A stretch of DNA of 64,000 nucleotides from Holothuria scabra (Eukaryota; Echinodermata; Holothuroidea; Aspidochirotida; Holothuriidae): contig CM074188.1 in assembly GCA_037179385.1 (NCBI GenBank), positions 18,121,318-18,185,317 of the forward strand, read 5' to 3'. Made by a program: the position numbers and the translations under genes. Position 1 is the stretch's first letter; the number at the start of each line of letters is the position of its first letter. This document shows, piece after piece, positions 24,992 through 37,100 of the stretch. Under the pieces are notes generated by a model. That model searched no databases, was not told where the DNA came from, and saw nothing but the letters and a program-made list of their open reading frames with translations.

Positions 24992-27485
24992 CCTTCATTT
25001 TGAAACGTCCTAGCAATCTGTTGAAGTTTTAAAAGTTTTGCCGTTTTAATGAGCAATTTGTTGCATAGAAACCCTCTTAATAATGGACCAACTTATTACT
25101 AGAAGAAGAGTAATAAAATAGTTACCTTTTATTTTATTCAGAATTGAATACTATTCCAGAGGGTCAGGAAGAGTGAATGAATAAGATGACGAAGTCTCAT
25201 GGTTGCAAAAGTTGAGCAATGCTCACTGCATGGGTATTGTGTGGCCTAGAAGTTTCCACCGAAACTTGAATCTCCCTCGCAAATAGGTACTTAAAGTGCT
25301 TTGCCCATGACCATGTCCAAACAAAATATGATACAGTTGCAGATCTAATAAATGGTAAAGTATCTTAAAAAGGACATTTTGAGATGTTTATGCTTAAGAT
25401 ACAGTAGTAAGCAGAATTTAGTTTTAGTGAAAAAGTCAGCTATGGGCCCAGGGTCCTGCTTTACTGTATCTAAAAAACTGTGATGTAAGTGATAAATTTA
25501 ACTCAAGTATTCTGTTGTGCATTTGGTTTATATTTTTCAAGTAATTTTTTCCTTTTGTTTGAGGCTGTTCTGTGCCAGAAGTACTTTGAGTTATTTGATC
25601 CCCTTTTTGTCAGCACTTAATTTCAAAATTTATTGTTATTGTTAACATGCTGTGCTATGCCCGATACCAAATTCTCTAATAAAAACCCCCAAGGGACTGT
25701 CTTTTGATGTAATACTGAGTCAAACACCACAGTACTAGAAAATGGCGTGTTGATCCTGTCCGCCTGGTCACACCAGCTCATCTCTTATCAGATGTTGCTC
25801 TCACCAAGAGAACAAGAGCACCAAAAGGCTATTCTTTGGCAAACTAATACAGCAAAGATGCTTTATACTCACTGTCAAGTGAACTGGGGGCTAATCAAAC
25901 AGGATAATCTTTGTGAAGACAAGCAGGGAGTGCAAACTCAGTGCCCTTTGGGGAGAACGTGTCATGATGTACACCCCTAAGTTGAACTTCCAGTACCAGA
26001 ATGGCTGTCAAAGCTGCTGCTCATGAATTAGCTAACTCAGGTAAAAAATCAGTTGTGATTGGAGGCATGAGATGGACAAGTTACTTTGAAGTTTACAATC
26101 CGGGATTAATCTAAAATAGTCCCCTGTAAACCTTTGCTTCCTGGTACCATTTAGCAAGAAAATTGTTTGCTTCAGCTAGCAGAACAATTGATTTCTTTAT
26201 CTTTGCTTATGCCTGGGTGACTTCCAGCTGCACTGTTGCAATTTTTCCTCATGACTTTACTTGAAAAAACCTTGATTTATTGTCTGCAAGTGAGTATTTG
26301 CAGATAAACTCATGAAAGATATGTAATAGTTGACTACTGTAGTTTGAACAATAACTACCCTTGCACATTAGTGTACCTCATTTACCATTTAATAAACGTC
26401 ACTCTATTCTTCAATAACAACGAGAGCAAAAATTCATCATTTCTGAAGTTGGTATGACATACATGGTATGGAATCATGAAAGATATTTTACAAAGATAAT
26501 TATTTTCATCAAGGCCAATTCGAATCACCTTCTCGTCTTCACAAAGTAATAATTTATCCAAACATCAAATAACGTTTTTCCCCAAAATTGCAAACAAGAG
26601 CTGCAAAATTCATTGGATGGCCTTCCAACATATTAGTTTAATCACTCATAGCCCTGTGAATAGCAACTCCTAAGTGATCCATAAAATGGATGATTGCCAT
26701 AGCAAATTAGCAACCCTGATGGATGCATGAGTAAATCAATCCATTGTTTGATTCTGACAAAGAAATGCAAAATGGCAGTTATATCGGCAAGTATTCATTC
26801 AGATTCAGTTCCTTAACCTTCCTGAAGACAATAACAGACGAAAGTATTCCAGCAAAAAGTTATGCAGTCTTATGAAGCAGACAGTGAGCATGTAGACTAG
26901 GTGGAAAATATCTCAAATGGGTTCAAGGGGACACAACTATGAAAGCGGGAGATGGTGCGTGCAAGATCTCGCACCTACAGAGATTGTACAAGTTGATTTT
27001 CCCAGTAACATGAGTTTGAGGGTCTCTTGTTGTTTCTTGTCTATAAGCCCCTGAGGGTCTTTCTTAGTGTCTGGTCTTATATGCAAGAGAATATTTTATC
27101 ACCTGGCCTACAATGGCTCATACTTGAATACAGACATGAGAGACCCTTAGTCTTTCTTTGCTATCAGAAGAGGATCTACAGTATATCAATTATTATTCAA
27201 GTATGCAGACAGTTCTGGTCCACATATATCAAGGTTTATACAGTACAAATCAAGAAGTAAACAACAATGACAATCTTACAAAAACATTTAAAACTTACTT
27301 TTTTAATCTTTTCCTTTCGAAGGGAGGTTTGCTTTATCATGTCATTCTATTTTCTCCATATCCCAATACTGTACACATTCTGTAAATGCCAAATTGTTTG
27401 TTCTCAATCAGAGTTATTACTGAGCCATGTAGGAATCACACCATGGTAGCCATTTACTGAGACTTACAGGGTAAATCAGCTACTT
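24992..27485. other. NCKX 3' flank with a dispersed repeat E copy
   Basis: No further gene is recognised. About 26090-26240 is a copy of dispersed repeat E (AGTCCCCTGTAAACCTTTGCTT..., GCAGAACAATTGATTTC...), also seen near 29390-29510 and 62900-63040. Candidate polyadenylation signals for the minus-strand NCKX transcript are ATTAAA at 27302-27307 and AATAAA at 26276-26281 (both read on the minus strand). I cannot tell which, if either, is used. Confidence 0.45.
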
Positions 27486-27729
27486 TTACTCAAAACATGG
27501 AATTTTTCCATACTCGATAAGCAAACTGATTGTAAGAAAGACAATATAAAGGGCAAACATGGTCATGCCAAGGACCCTGGTCATACGCCATCGACACACT
27601 GCGATGGTTACTATGACAAATGTCAACATGAGGAAGAGTAAAAGAATTGAACAGAAGAGGGCATCACTTTTTATTCCAACTGATGCAGCATTGTTGAGCA
27701 AACTCCACACCAGCCACGGAAACGGCAAT
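27486..27729 (-). CDS. NCKX (SLC24) terminal coding exon
   Basis: Last coding exon of a K+-dependent Na+/Ca2+ exchanger, a plasma-membrane antiporter that extrudes Ca2+ and K+ in exchange for Na+. The exon starts after a pyrimidine-rich acceptor (TTTTGTTAACAG) and ends with TAA at 27486-27488. Its first base completes the glycine codon begun in the upstream exon, giving a DITVGLPFPWLVW junction typical of NCKX1/2. The 80 full codons encode the end of the alpha-2 region, a hydrophobic segment around ALFCSILLLFLMLTFVIV, a short basic link (CRWRMTRVLG), and a last membrane segment around MFALYIVFLTISLLIEYG, ending KIPCFE. The exon's own frame continues open past the acceptor up to 27821, but that part is intronic. 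Confidence 0.9.
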
Positions 27730-30598
27730 CTGTTAACAAAAGAAAAAAGTTTAAAGTAGTACGAGGGGGTATACACGAATCCGGACAGCAATGATGGTCT
27801 GATTTCAGTCGGCCATAACACTGGGGTCCATCACCTTTAAATCTTTCGATTTCCTTGCCTAACCTCTATCATGGATGGTTGTACACTAATTTGTGTCTTA
27901 AATTCTCCAATTTCACTAGATATGAGGGTTTGAAATTCATGTAAACAATAAATAAAGATGATTTAAGGCTGATGGACCCCACTAATGGGGGCCTACAGTC
28001 ACTAAAAACAAGGGCTAATCGGATTCGTCTATAGTAAGCATGTATGCTTCATACCATTCTGAAAATCGCAAATATATTGGGTGAAGTAGTAGATCCAATG
28101 AAAACAGTTCCTTGTCCGCCTTAGCTCCCTCAACCCCACTGGTTGCACAGCTAAATATTTTCATTTTCAGAGCTGATTGTCCCTCAAGACAATTTTAGGG
28201 AAAAACACTTTGCCTGCACTGAGATGTCTTCCTATACGCCTATAAATTTAAAAGTTCAATTTGTCACTTGTTTATTGAGTCTAGTAAAGTGACCAATCCT
28301 ATTTTCTGATGGATCCTATTTTCTGACAGTATTTATATCAAGCATGTATTCAAGGTATATCATACTGATCTAGTCAATTCTTCAGCAAACCATCCTGTAT
28401 TTGACTTTTCTTTTGTTGTAGTGAGGTAAGTTGCTATGAACCCCCATCATGTAAGGGTTATTTTTATTGACGTATTCAGGCTTCCTAGCTTTCCTATTAA
28501 GGTACCAACAGTACAGCAACAGTACCTACCCAGGATTTACTGGCTATATGTAAGCCCAGCTTGAAAAATGTTTATTTCCCAGGAAGGGAGCAAAATTACT
28601 TCCCTTGAAGGGAACAAAATTTCCAACAGCTCTCCCTATACTTGCATGTACAAAAAAGTGAAATTTTCTTCCAATTGCCACAATTTCTCTCCAGATCTGA
28701 AAATTTCCTTGGAAGGAGCCTCAGCTCAGCTGGCTTCCAAACAATTTTCACCCATGTATTGCAAGACAAACAGAACACATCATGCTGCATGTCTGTGTAC
28801 CATTAAAAGATGCTGAGAGCAAGATGAAATATTCTGGAAGCTAGCTAATGTAATTTTTTTTTTTGTCTTTCTACAATGTAAACCATACTGAATGCCATTG
28901 CTAGGATACAATATATGTCTAACCCTGAGGCATTTGTTGAACTGGAGATGACAAGTAAAACAGTCGGCAATTTGAATGAGATCAAGATGTCTCCTTTGAT
29001 TCCTCAAGTTAGATCGGAAATTAACTTTGCAATGGAATATATACATATATATTGTAATTTGAAAATCTCTAGTTCAGCTGCTTTCCAAAAAGTTGTTTCA
29101 AGAGTCTTGTAAAATAAAAATTTCTAGCGAAAGATGTGAATTTACTTAATAACGTCGCTGAGTCTACTCCGTGCATACATACACACTTGAATTGCATGAA
29201 GGTGCATACATTCACTTCAATGGGGCAAAGCTAAAAAGAATTTCTGCTCTTGGTCATAAATAGGTTAACTCCTCAGAAAAAGCCCACATGGATTTATTTA
29301 CATCTTTAGAAATGAATGTAGCTTTCCATATCAAGATGGATATGTGCTTTGAAGAATTATAAACCATGGTTTATCGAGTCCCAAAACCAATTCAAACAAT
29401 GCAGTCCCCTGTAACCTTCTCCTTTCTCCCATCAGTGAGAAGTCCTTTATTTGCTTCAGCTGGCAGAACAATTGCTTGTCCATCTTTGTTTGTATTTGTG
29501 TGACTTCAAGAACAATTGATTGTCCATCTTTGTTTGTATTTGTGTGACTTCAAGAACAATTGATTGTCCATCTTTGTTTGTATTTGTATGACTTCAAGAA
29601 CAATTGATTGTCCATCTTTGTTTGTATTTGTGTGACTTCAAGAACAATTGATTGTCCATCTTTGTTTGTATTTGTGTGACTTCAAGAACAATTGATTTTC
29701 CATCTTTGTTTGTATTTGTGTGACTTCAAGAACAATTGATTGTCCATCTTTGTTTGTATTTGTGTGACTTCAAGAACAATTGATTGTCCATCTTTGTTTG
29801 TATTTGTGTGACTTCAAGAACAATTGATTGTCCATCTTTGTTTGTATTTTTTTGACTTCAAGAACAATTGATTGTCCATCTTTGTATTTGTGTGACTTCA
29901 AGAACAATTGATTGTCCATCTTTGTTTGTATTTGTGTGACTTCAAGAACAATTGATTGTCCATCTTTTTTTGTATTTGTGTGACTTCAAGAACAATTGAT
30001 TGTCCATCTTTGTTTGTATTTGTGTGACTTCAAGAACAATTGATTGTCCATCTTTGTTTGTATTTGTGTGACTTCAAGTTGCATTTGACAAGAGACTAAT
30101 CAAGAGTCCCTGTACAAATGCTTGATTCACCAGGCATGGTAAATAGAGTTCAACTGTCTTCCTAATGTGATATTTGTAACTATTATAACATAAAAGTAAC
30201 TTATAGCATTGAGTTCTACCTTGTCAAAGTATTCGCTCCATGCTTATAGCTACGTCAAGAAAATTTGCCTCTTGAAGTTTGCTTAGGTTCCATACATCTA
30301 AAATGCAATAATCTTGAGGAGCATCATTAGAGAATCCACTCCCTTGAAACCTGGACAATCTAATCCTTTCCTTGAAGTCCTTGCTTTTAATACACCTAAC
30401 AAAAAGTCACATTGTTGCAGATCATCTGGTCCAGCTGTGACCACCTATTGTTATTTGTGTTTTCTTTTGTTGAAAAAATGGCCAAGTCATGACATATCAC
30501 CAATCAAAAAAAATTGTGACATATCGGCCAATCGTGACGTCCATTTTCAAGGGGCAGAATTCTCTAATGATGATTTTATGATCAGGAAAAGAACTCAC
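27730..30598 (-). other. NCKX intron
   Basis: A 2.87-kb intron. The donor GTGAGTTC is at 30598 and below; the acceptor AG is at 27731-27730. It contains the 44-bp minisatellite at 29465-30076 inside a copy of dispersed repeat E. No internal exon is seen. Confidence 0.85.
29465..30076. repeat. 44-bp minisatellite, 14 units
   Basis: Fourteen head-to-tail units begin with AGAACAATTG at 29465, 29509, 29553, 29597, 29641, 29685, 29729, 29773, 29817, 29861, 29901, 29945, 29989 and 30033. All are 44 bases except the unit at 29861, which is 40 (a TTTG deletion). Units are nearly identical. The first carries ATTGCTTG where the others have ATTGATTG. The array lies within dispersed repeat E; single, diverged unit-like copies exist at about 26185 and 62985. 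Confidence 0.95.
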
Positions 30599-30735
30599 CC
30601 CACTGTAATGTCAAATATATTGCTTCCAACAGAACTAGATACGGCCATGTCACCAAGTCCTTTTCTGGCAACAATGACACTGGTAATGAGATCAGGAATG
30701 CTGGTCCCAGCTGCAAGGAATGTTAGACCCATTAT
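30599..30735 (-). CDS. NCKX (SLC24) exon with alpha-2 repeat
   Basis: This 137-base exon (45 codons plus two bases) carries the alpha-2 repeat, one half of the ion-binding core of K+-dependent Na+/Ca2+ exchangers. It begins [19 protein letters not shown], continues with [20 protein letters not shown], and ends IFDITVG at the donor GTGAGT. The acceptor is TTTTTTCTACAG. The aspartates in GTSIPD (exon codon 15) and SNIFD (codon 42) are 27 residues apart, the same spacing as Asp548 and Asp575 in human NCKX2, which family work links to cation transport and K+ dependence. Near-identity with vertebrate NCKX1/2 here makes the family call very secure. Choosing between NCKX1 and NCKX2 is not meaningful for an invertebrate. 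Confidence 0.95.
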
Positions 30736-31671
30736 CTGTAGAAAAAATGAAATTTCTTATTAACAAAATGGTATGGTTGAAGTTCTGACTACAAGGATTG
30801 AAAATATTTCTTTAAGAAGAAAATCCAGTCACCCAAATTTGCATTTGTAGGCCTTCACTCTCATGTTTCATGAATGGCTGTTGAGAATTATGTGATAATC
30901 AAAATATTTTTCTTAGCCAATTGTGAACTTTGCAAGGAGTCACCTTGGCTGCTTAATTGCTCTTAATTTATAATATATACATATGTCCTAAAATATCAAA
31001 AAACATGCTTGGAAGAGTTACAGGAAGAAATGTTTGGATCAGCTGCTGTTTTGAAATAGGTCGTAGGTGACTTCTATTTTTTCCCTACATATTAGAAGAT
31101 TTGCTAAGTTAGAGAATTAAAATAAATAATGTTGTATTAGTGTTCAACAATGATATCAGTATTGGTGTTTTCCATGCATATTATGTTATGTAAGGAAGGT
31201 AATTTTTGCAGTGTATACCTAGCTTAGCAGTAATTACAGCTCATCTTAACTTTCCCCCTCTCGACCCCATATAATCTAACTCATCTAAATCTTGAGTGTG
31301 GTACCTAAGCATTTGCATCTCATGGCAGCCAAGTTCAATCTCCAGGTTGCGTCATATCAAAGACTTAAAATGGAACCTAATGCCAATGTGTCTGATGTTC
31401 CACATAAAAAATCGAGTAGGGAAAATAATTCAATATCCCACAGCTGGAATAAAGGCCAAAGGTTCTACATGAACCCGCATCTCATTATGGAGGCATAATT
31501 GGTTCAGTGCAGCCACCAGAATGCCAAAACTGGGGGGGGGACATGTTGGGGGCAGCATGATGTCAGTTAGATGGAGTTATATGGCCCAGTTTTCAACCAA
31601 GTGGTCCCATTGCTTATGCTGAGCACCAAGCACAATGGCAGTAGGTTCCATTTTTAAAATCTTTGTAAAGA

Positions 31672-31741
31672 CCCAGTCAGGATTTGAGCTTCCAATCTCC
31701 TCACTGCAAGTCTTATTCTCTAACCAATTAACCATGAAGTT
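31672..31741 (-). repeat. tRNA-derived SINE head (degenerate)
   Basis: Read on the minus strand, TGGTTAATTGGTTA (31721-31734) resembles an RNA polymerase III A box, and GGAAGCTCAAATCC (about 31680-31693) resembles a B box about 40 bases further on, as in tRNA genes. An ACTTGCAGT segment sits where the anticodon arm would be. Related text occurs downstream at 31580-31640 and again near 45340-45480, so this is probably a dispersed SINE rather than a working tRNA gene. Confidence 0.5.
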
Positions 31742-33714
31742 GTTCATGGGGGTGGGCTCCAGGGAACAAAGCCCCCCCGGAAGCTCTGAGGTTTCAGCAT
31801 ATCTCTGGAAGAAAAATTAAGTCTCCGAAAAGGTATATTACTGTATGTATTTTCTTCAGTTAACTCAACTCCTCATCTACTTTTTGGAGGGAGGGGGGTT
31901 GAGAGCAAGGACAAAATCTGGGGGAAGATCCCCCTCTTGCTCCTCCCCATTAGTGTGTAGTGCTGCCAACGCTAGAATTCCATCTAAAACATTCATCCAC
32001 ATCTTACACTGACACAAGACTATATCCCCCAAGTTGGATGCCACATATGTAACATTAAAATGCTTTGCAAGATGAATCTTTTTGTCTTTATGAACTTTTC
32101 TGTGACCCTTTGAGATGATTAATGAGCACTTTACATGATACATCATCAGTAATAACTTCAACTTTCATTTATCAGCAAAACAGGTGCCTTCTATTCCAAT
32201 ACTTCAAAATTATCTTGTACCAAATTTCTGGGGTGTAAACTCCTTCAGTAAATAGAGTACAACAATGGAATACCTTGTCTACATTTATGTGAACCTTAGG
32301 TTTAGCCTGGCAAGAAAACAAGTATATGTAGTTGATAAATGTCACATAGTTCTTGTATCATATATCAATACTGAAAAAATAATAAATGGTTAAAACTTGG
32401 GGAAGATACAGGAGGAACTAGAGTTATCCATAATCATCAAATAAGGTGTTAATTTCCGTTGAAGTAAGTCACAATAAGTATAGAATACATTTTCTGATTT
32501 CTGAACTTCTGAACTAGCCGATAGAGGAGCACTCCCAAAAAGAGGGTAAAATCTTCCATGAATATGGACTGCCTTAATAACTGCATTTCCATTGATCAAT
32601 TGATAATTGTACTTAATTAGAACAGAAAATAATTCATCTCATGATGATGAGTATTTGCCTTGAAGGAGATCCATCATGGCTACCATGGTTTTTAAGGAGT
32701 AAATGCAATTCCCAATTATATGAACAGACCACCCACCATTCTTGTGCAATAGAAGCCCCAAAGCTTAGGGATTTAAGAAAACACAATAAAAAATTTGAAA
32801 TACATGCTGGCAAAAGGGGATTTAATTTGCTTATTCAGTTCATTGAAGAGATAGATTAATTTCTGGCATAATTTCACTAAATCTGAACAGATTTTCATGA
32901 TTCAGAATTCATTCGATAACTAGCCACTGATGTTGATTCTGGTCATATTACACTTAGGAATACAAATCAATCCTCAAGAATCTTTTGAAGTTTACTGCAG
33001 GGTTCTGAAACCAATGTCACAGCATAAATGTCCACTGTTAAAGGGGCATAATTTTCTGATGAAATCCCATTCCCAATGATTTTTTGGTCAACAACCTTAA
33101 GAAAAACAGAAGTTCTAGACTAATTCTAACTTCTAACATATGGAAAACTTTGGCCCCTATTCTTGCAGAAAGTCAGCTCTCACACGGTTCACACACAGCG
33201 GAGCGGATATCGAATAGATTATTTACTTTGATAAGCTTGGGTGAACACAGGGCTGCTGGTGGACTGTTCCATTATTGTAGATAGGGAGGATGGGATAAAA
33301 TGACAACACAAAATCTTCGTTTCAAAGATCTTGAGAAAAGATGCTTTATTCCTTTTGAAAGACAAATAATTCACCGGAAATTGGAAAGAAAAAGGGAATT
33401 AATACTACGCTAACCTAAAACCAATTATCGAAGTAAACAATTAATGGCAAATTTCAATTTTTCATGGTGCAGTAAGTAGGATAGTGCAATTGTCGGTAGG
33501 GTATTTGAGATTTTTTTTTCTTTTTTATTGGGGGGGGGGGGGTTAGCTTCAGTGCTCTGAAATTTTAAGTTTTATGAAATACATCATATTGCGCATAGAA
33601 AGCTATAGGTCTATGTTTTGGCTAATACCAATGATTATTTCAGAATAAGAACTGAAATAAAAAATTGAAAAAATAAGCTTACTGAAGTTATCCAAAATCT
33701 ACATTTTAAGGATG

Positions 33715-34090
33715 TCAAGTCATTATTCTGTTCCAAAAGTAGCTGCAAGAAGGAAGGGGCGGGGGACTAGAAGTATGGGACGGGGGACTGGCATTCTGCA
33801 GATAAGACCTTAAACTATTCCTGCCGTCTTTCCTTCTAGCATATGTGCCCCTTGGACCAACTTTATACAGACTATCTAGCCTTCTAAAATTGAAATGCCT
33901 GCTAACACTACGGTAGTAACACAACTTTTCTTGATGGTCACTTGGACTTTTTCTTCCAAATGTCCTCAGACTCTCTGGCAAAGAGCCAGGGGCGAAAAAC
34001 CAAACAGCACTCCCGAAGGATTTCTGCTCCCAAAAGAAGCTATTTCCCCAAGCGACATCTCAACTCAACATGACCAACTGAACGACCTGA
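33715..34090 (-). other. Unidentified open frame of about 125 codons
   Basis: The minus strand stays open from about 34063 down to 33715. It gives a basic, aromatic-rich sequence that includes SLRTFGRKSPSDHQEKL, RHFNFRRLDSLYKVG and ARRKDGRNSLRSYL. Its composition is less skewed than other open frames here, but I recognise no family. The upstream in-frame stop, the proline/serine-rich low-complexity end and its position inside an NCKX intron argue against a normal gene. It may be a fragment of an unknown retroelement. The plus strand is also open here (33895-34110). Confidence 0.25.
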
Positions 34091-34140
34091 CTTGCGGAAT
34101 CTCGTTCTAGACTAGCTGAATAGAACGGCTTCCTTTACAT

Positions 34141-34177
34141 TTTCACCACACATGATCTCAGCCAAAAGCCGAGAGAC
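34141..34177 (-). pseudogene. U2 snRNA 5'-end-like fragment
   Basis: The minus strand reads TCTCTCGGCTTTTGGCTGAG followed by ATCATGTGTGGT. This matches the first stem-loop and branch-site-recognition region of U2 snRNA at about 28 of 32 positions with one base deleted. The stem (TCTCGGC with GCTGAGA) is preserved through a G-U pair. Sequence beyond this point does not match U2 and has no Sm site, so it can only be a short fragment or a chance look-alike. Confidence 0.4.
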
Positions 34178-34849
34178 TCTTGACGAAACGGGAGCTAGGG
34201 GGCACAGAAGTAACCTAATTTAGTGTGCAAGTCAAAGGCTTTGTTTATGAATCTAAGTGTATCTGAAGTTGTGCATGTTCCTCTAGGCCCTATGACGACT
34301 AATTATCCAGCCCTGGCAGAAAATTAATAGATTACGAAGAGGACAAGGCTTTTACGGTTTTACCTCAGCAATGATCCATGTAATCCTTTTAGTAATATAT
34401 TTAAACATGATTCTAATATGTTTTAGTAATGTGAAAAGAAAAACTTTAGAGAATACATATAAACAAGTATTAGAGGCTGCTTACTCTTCTTGATGCAACA
34501 CTGTTAGGCCAACATCCCCCTGAACAAAGTGGACTAGTCCATAGTCTACGCGACACTCGGTTTGAACAACTGGAGAGAGCCGTGATCTCCGTTTAAAAAT
34601 CATGCAATTGTTCCTCTTGAAAGATGTAATTTCGCAGTAAATGCAATTTATAGTCCTCCTTCCAGTAAACCCCAACAGTAAAGGAACATAAATCAATCTA
34701 ACACTGGTAAAATCTTGTAGGCAAGCTGACTACTTCCTGCTTGTGTGTCGCTACTTGGCATTATCCCGGTAGGATGAAGCATGTTATTACGCAATAAGCA
34801 ATCAATCTTTGGGATCGATGCCCAAGTCGACCAAAAATGCTAGAAAAAG

Positions 34850-35160
34850 GTCTTATTGGATGGGAAATTTACGAGATGTTCCTCTAAACCAATCAAAACT
34901 TGGCTTATATCATTGGAAAGAGAATAAAAGGGCCTTTGTTTGGAAGTGCGACGTAGGAATGAAGAGCACCCACGTTTTTGATGGTATTGAGGAGAATGAG
35001 TCAACTTCCGGGCAAGCAGTGTTTGTTTACATTGACAAAAGGTGATTATCGGCAAAAGAAGGGCTTAAATACCTTTAATTTACGAGACCTTCCCCTAATC
35101 TGATGAAGTTAAAAGTTATACCATTGGAAAGAAGAAGAATTTGTCATTCGATTACTGGGC
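34850..35160 (+). repeat. Approximate direct duplication
   Basis: Two segments about 212 bases apart share AATTTACGAGA-TTCC-CT-AA text followed by TTAT--CATTGGAAAGA (near 34867-34925 and 35079-35135). Two units of a degraded tandem repeat are the simplest reading. Confidence 0.4.
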
Positions 35161-37080
35161 GACCTCGTTGAAAACCACCCCTAGTCTCTGAATAAACGGT
35201 AGAAGTATGTTGAAACTACGAAAATGTCAGTGGGATTTCACGTGCTTAAGGTATACAAGGGCAACTTGATGAGCAGATGCAATGAAGTTTTCCATATGAA
35301 GAGCGTTTTCCCTTTACAACGATTCCAAATGCCAAACATTACATTTGTTTTAACACGCAGAGTATCCCCATTACACTGATTGCCACGTCTACTGTATGGC
35401 ATATCCCTGTCTAATCTCTTAGACTAATAATTCTGCCTAACATCAACATCTCTTCCTTACAATTCCATCCTGTGCATTAAAATCACAACATTAATCTTTC
35501 CCAAAAGGCCGTAGGAGCTCCAATCACTTGTGCAACAATCACTTTCCTACCTCCCTCTTGTAATATTATCTCTACAAGGTACACACATCACGCTGGACAT
35601 TTTGCTTTCCTTTTAACTTTTCATTGCAACACTATTCAACATAAAACGTTCTCCTGTAAACACACAGTCTGTCTTTTCTGTCAAACTCTTAAGAATAAGT
35701 AGTACATAACCTTTTCAAACCATTTTCTTTCTGTGAGCAGTCATAATTTGATCTTGCCAAGATTTCCCAGCATGTCAAAACATGCTGCAAAATTTTACAT
35801 CCGAGCTGCATCCTTTAAAGAGGAATTTAAGCTAGCATGCCTATCCTGATTACACTTTCCTTCAGACTGCTATCCTGTAAACCAACATCATCCTTCTTTT
35901 TCAACTAAATTGGAAAAATACTCCCAGAGTCAAAAAAAGAAAAAAAAAAATATAACACCCTCCTACATCATCTATCATCCACTCAAAAAATAATTTTCAA
36001 ATAGATTTAAAATTTAATTGCCTAATGTGAGGGTTTGTAGTGGCAATTCCTTAAGATATAAAATGCAACAGGAGAGAGCAATTATCCATCTTCTCAATAT
36101 TTTCACATTTGTGATATGGCTCCCTGTGAATATTCTAGAAAGTGAGGAAGAGAGAGATATACCCCTCTTTAACTGCTGCTGGCAATAAATTTTAAAATGA
36201 ATGATGGTTTTGGTTCGAGTGGAGGCACTGCAGAACACCACTCTCACCAGAAACTGTAAACAGAAATGCTTGTTCATCAAATATAAATTAGTAATTAATC
36301 AACACTGCTGCACGGAGAGTCAGTGTTTTTCTCTTAGCTTATGAAATTGCACTTAATCCTCAAACGGAATTCTTAGAGAGGGTACTTTAGGTAGCAAACA
36401 AGACAGGGTTCTGGATTAAGGCAGTGGAATTTTCAATTCTTTTTAAGTAATTCCCTCAATGGATTTAATTCATTTCAGAATTAAGCTACGAATCTTTTGT
36501 ATGATATTTCAGGTATTTAAATCAGGTATGGCTTGTGTTTATATTAATCTATCAATTTGTTAAATGTGAATGACACTTCATTCCAGACTTGCTTGTCTTA
36601 TGTTATCAATTTTAAAATATAATTTCTATTGAAAAAACATCTTTAAATTTTGCTAGCATCAATTTTTGTTGCCATTTGTTTAAAAGAATCTTGTTTTGTG
36701 ACAAGAAATTTAAATACGACATATGGCCTTACAACGTCTTTTTAAGTGCAAAGACAACTTCTTGTGGCAGCAGAAACAGAAAATGAGAAACTTACACAGA
36801 CTTCCTATAGATGAACCGAGCAAACTGCACGCTAGATTTTCGCTACCTTAGTGTGAGAAAAGCACACCCAGATGGCCGTCTGCTATAGCTTTGTGTGAAA
36901 GTTTGGACCTGCTCAAGTAAATCAACATATTTTGCAAGAAAGCTGAAATATTTTCCAAATAATGCAGGGTTATTTGAAAATCACTACAAGTAACTGCAGG
37001 AATATGATATTGTTTCTCATTCAAGTTTAACTTTTGTTTAAAATATTGAGAGTAGTTGTCAAATCATACAAATTATAGCC

Positions 37081-37100
37081 TCACGGCGGCCATCTTGGTG
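37081..37100 (+). promoter_or_regulatory. YY1-like site
   Basis: CGGCGGCCATCTTGG matches the canonical YY1 core CGGCCATCTTG. No transcript start can be seen here, so a function is speculative. Confidence 0.25.

Noticed and set aside
27730..27821. In-frame extension of the terminal NCKX exon up to a Met codon at 27821.
   Set aside because: A consensus acceptor at 27730-27731 and a perfect codon join with the 30599 exon show that this part is intron.
29465..30076. CRISPR-like array.
   Set aside because: Units are contiguous 44-bp tandem copies with no variable spacers, in an animal intron.
30314..30763. 149-codon plus-strand open frame.
   Set aside because: It overlaps the NCKX alpha-2 exon on the opposite strand, which is unambiguous.
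33895..34110. 71-codon plus-strand open frame ending near GISF.
   Set aside because: It is antisense to the unidentified minus-strand frame; neither matches a known family and both cannot be genes.
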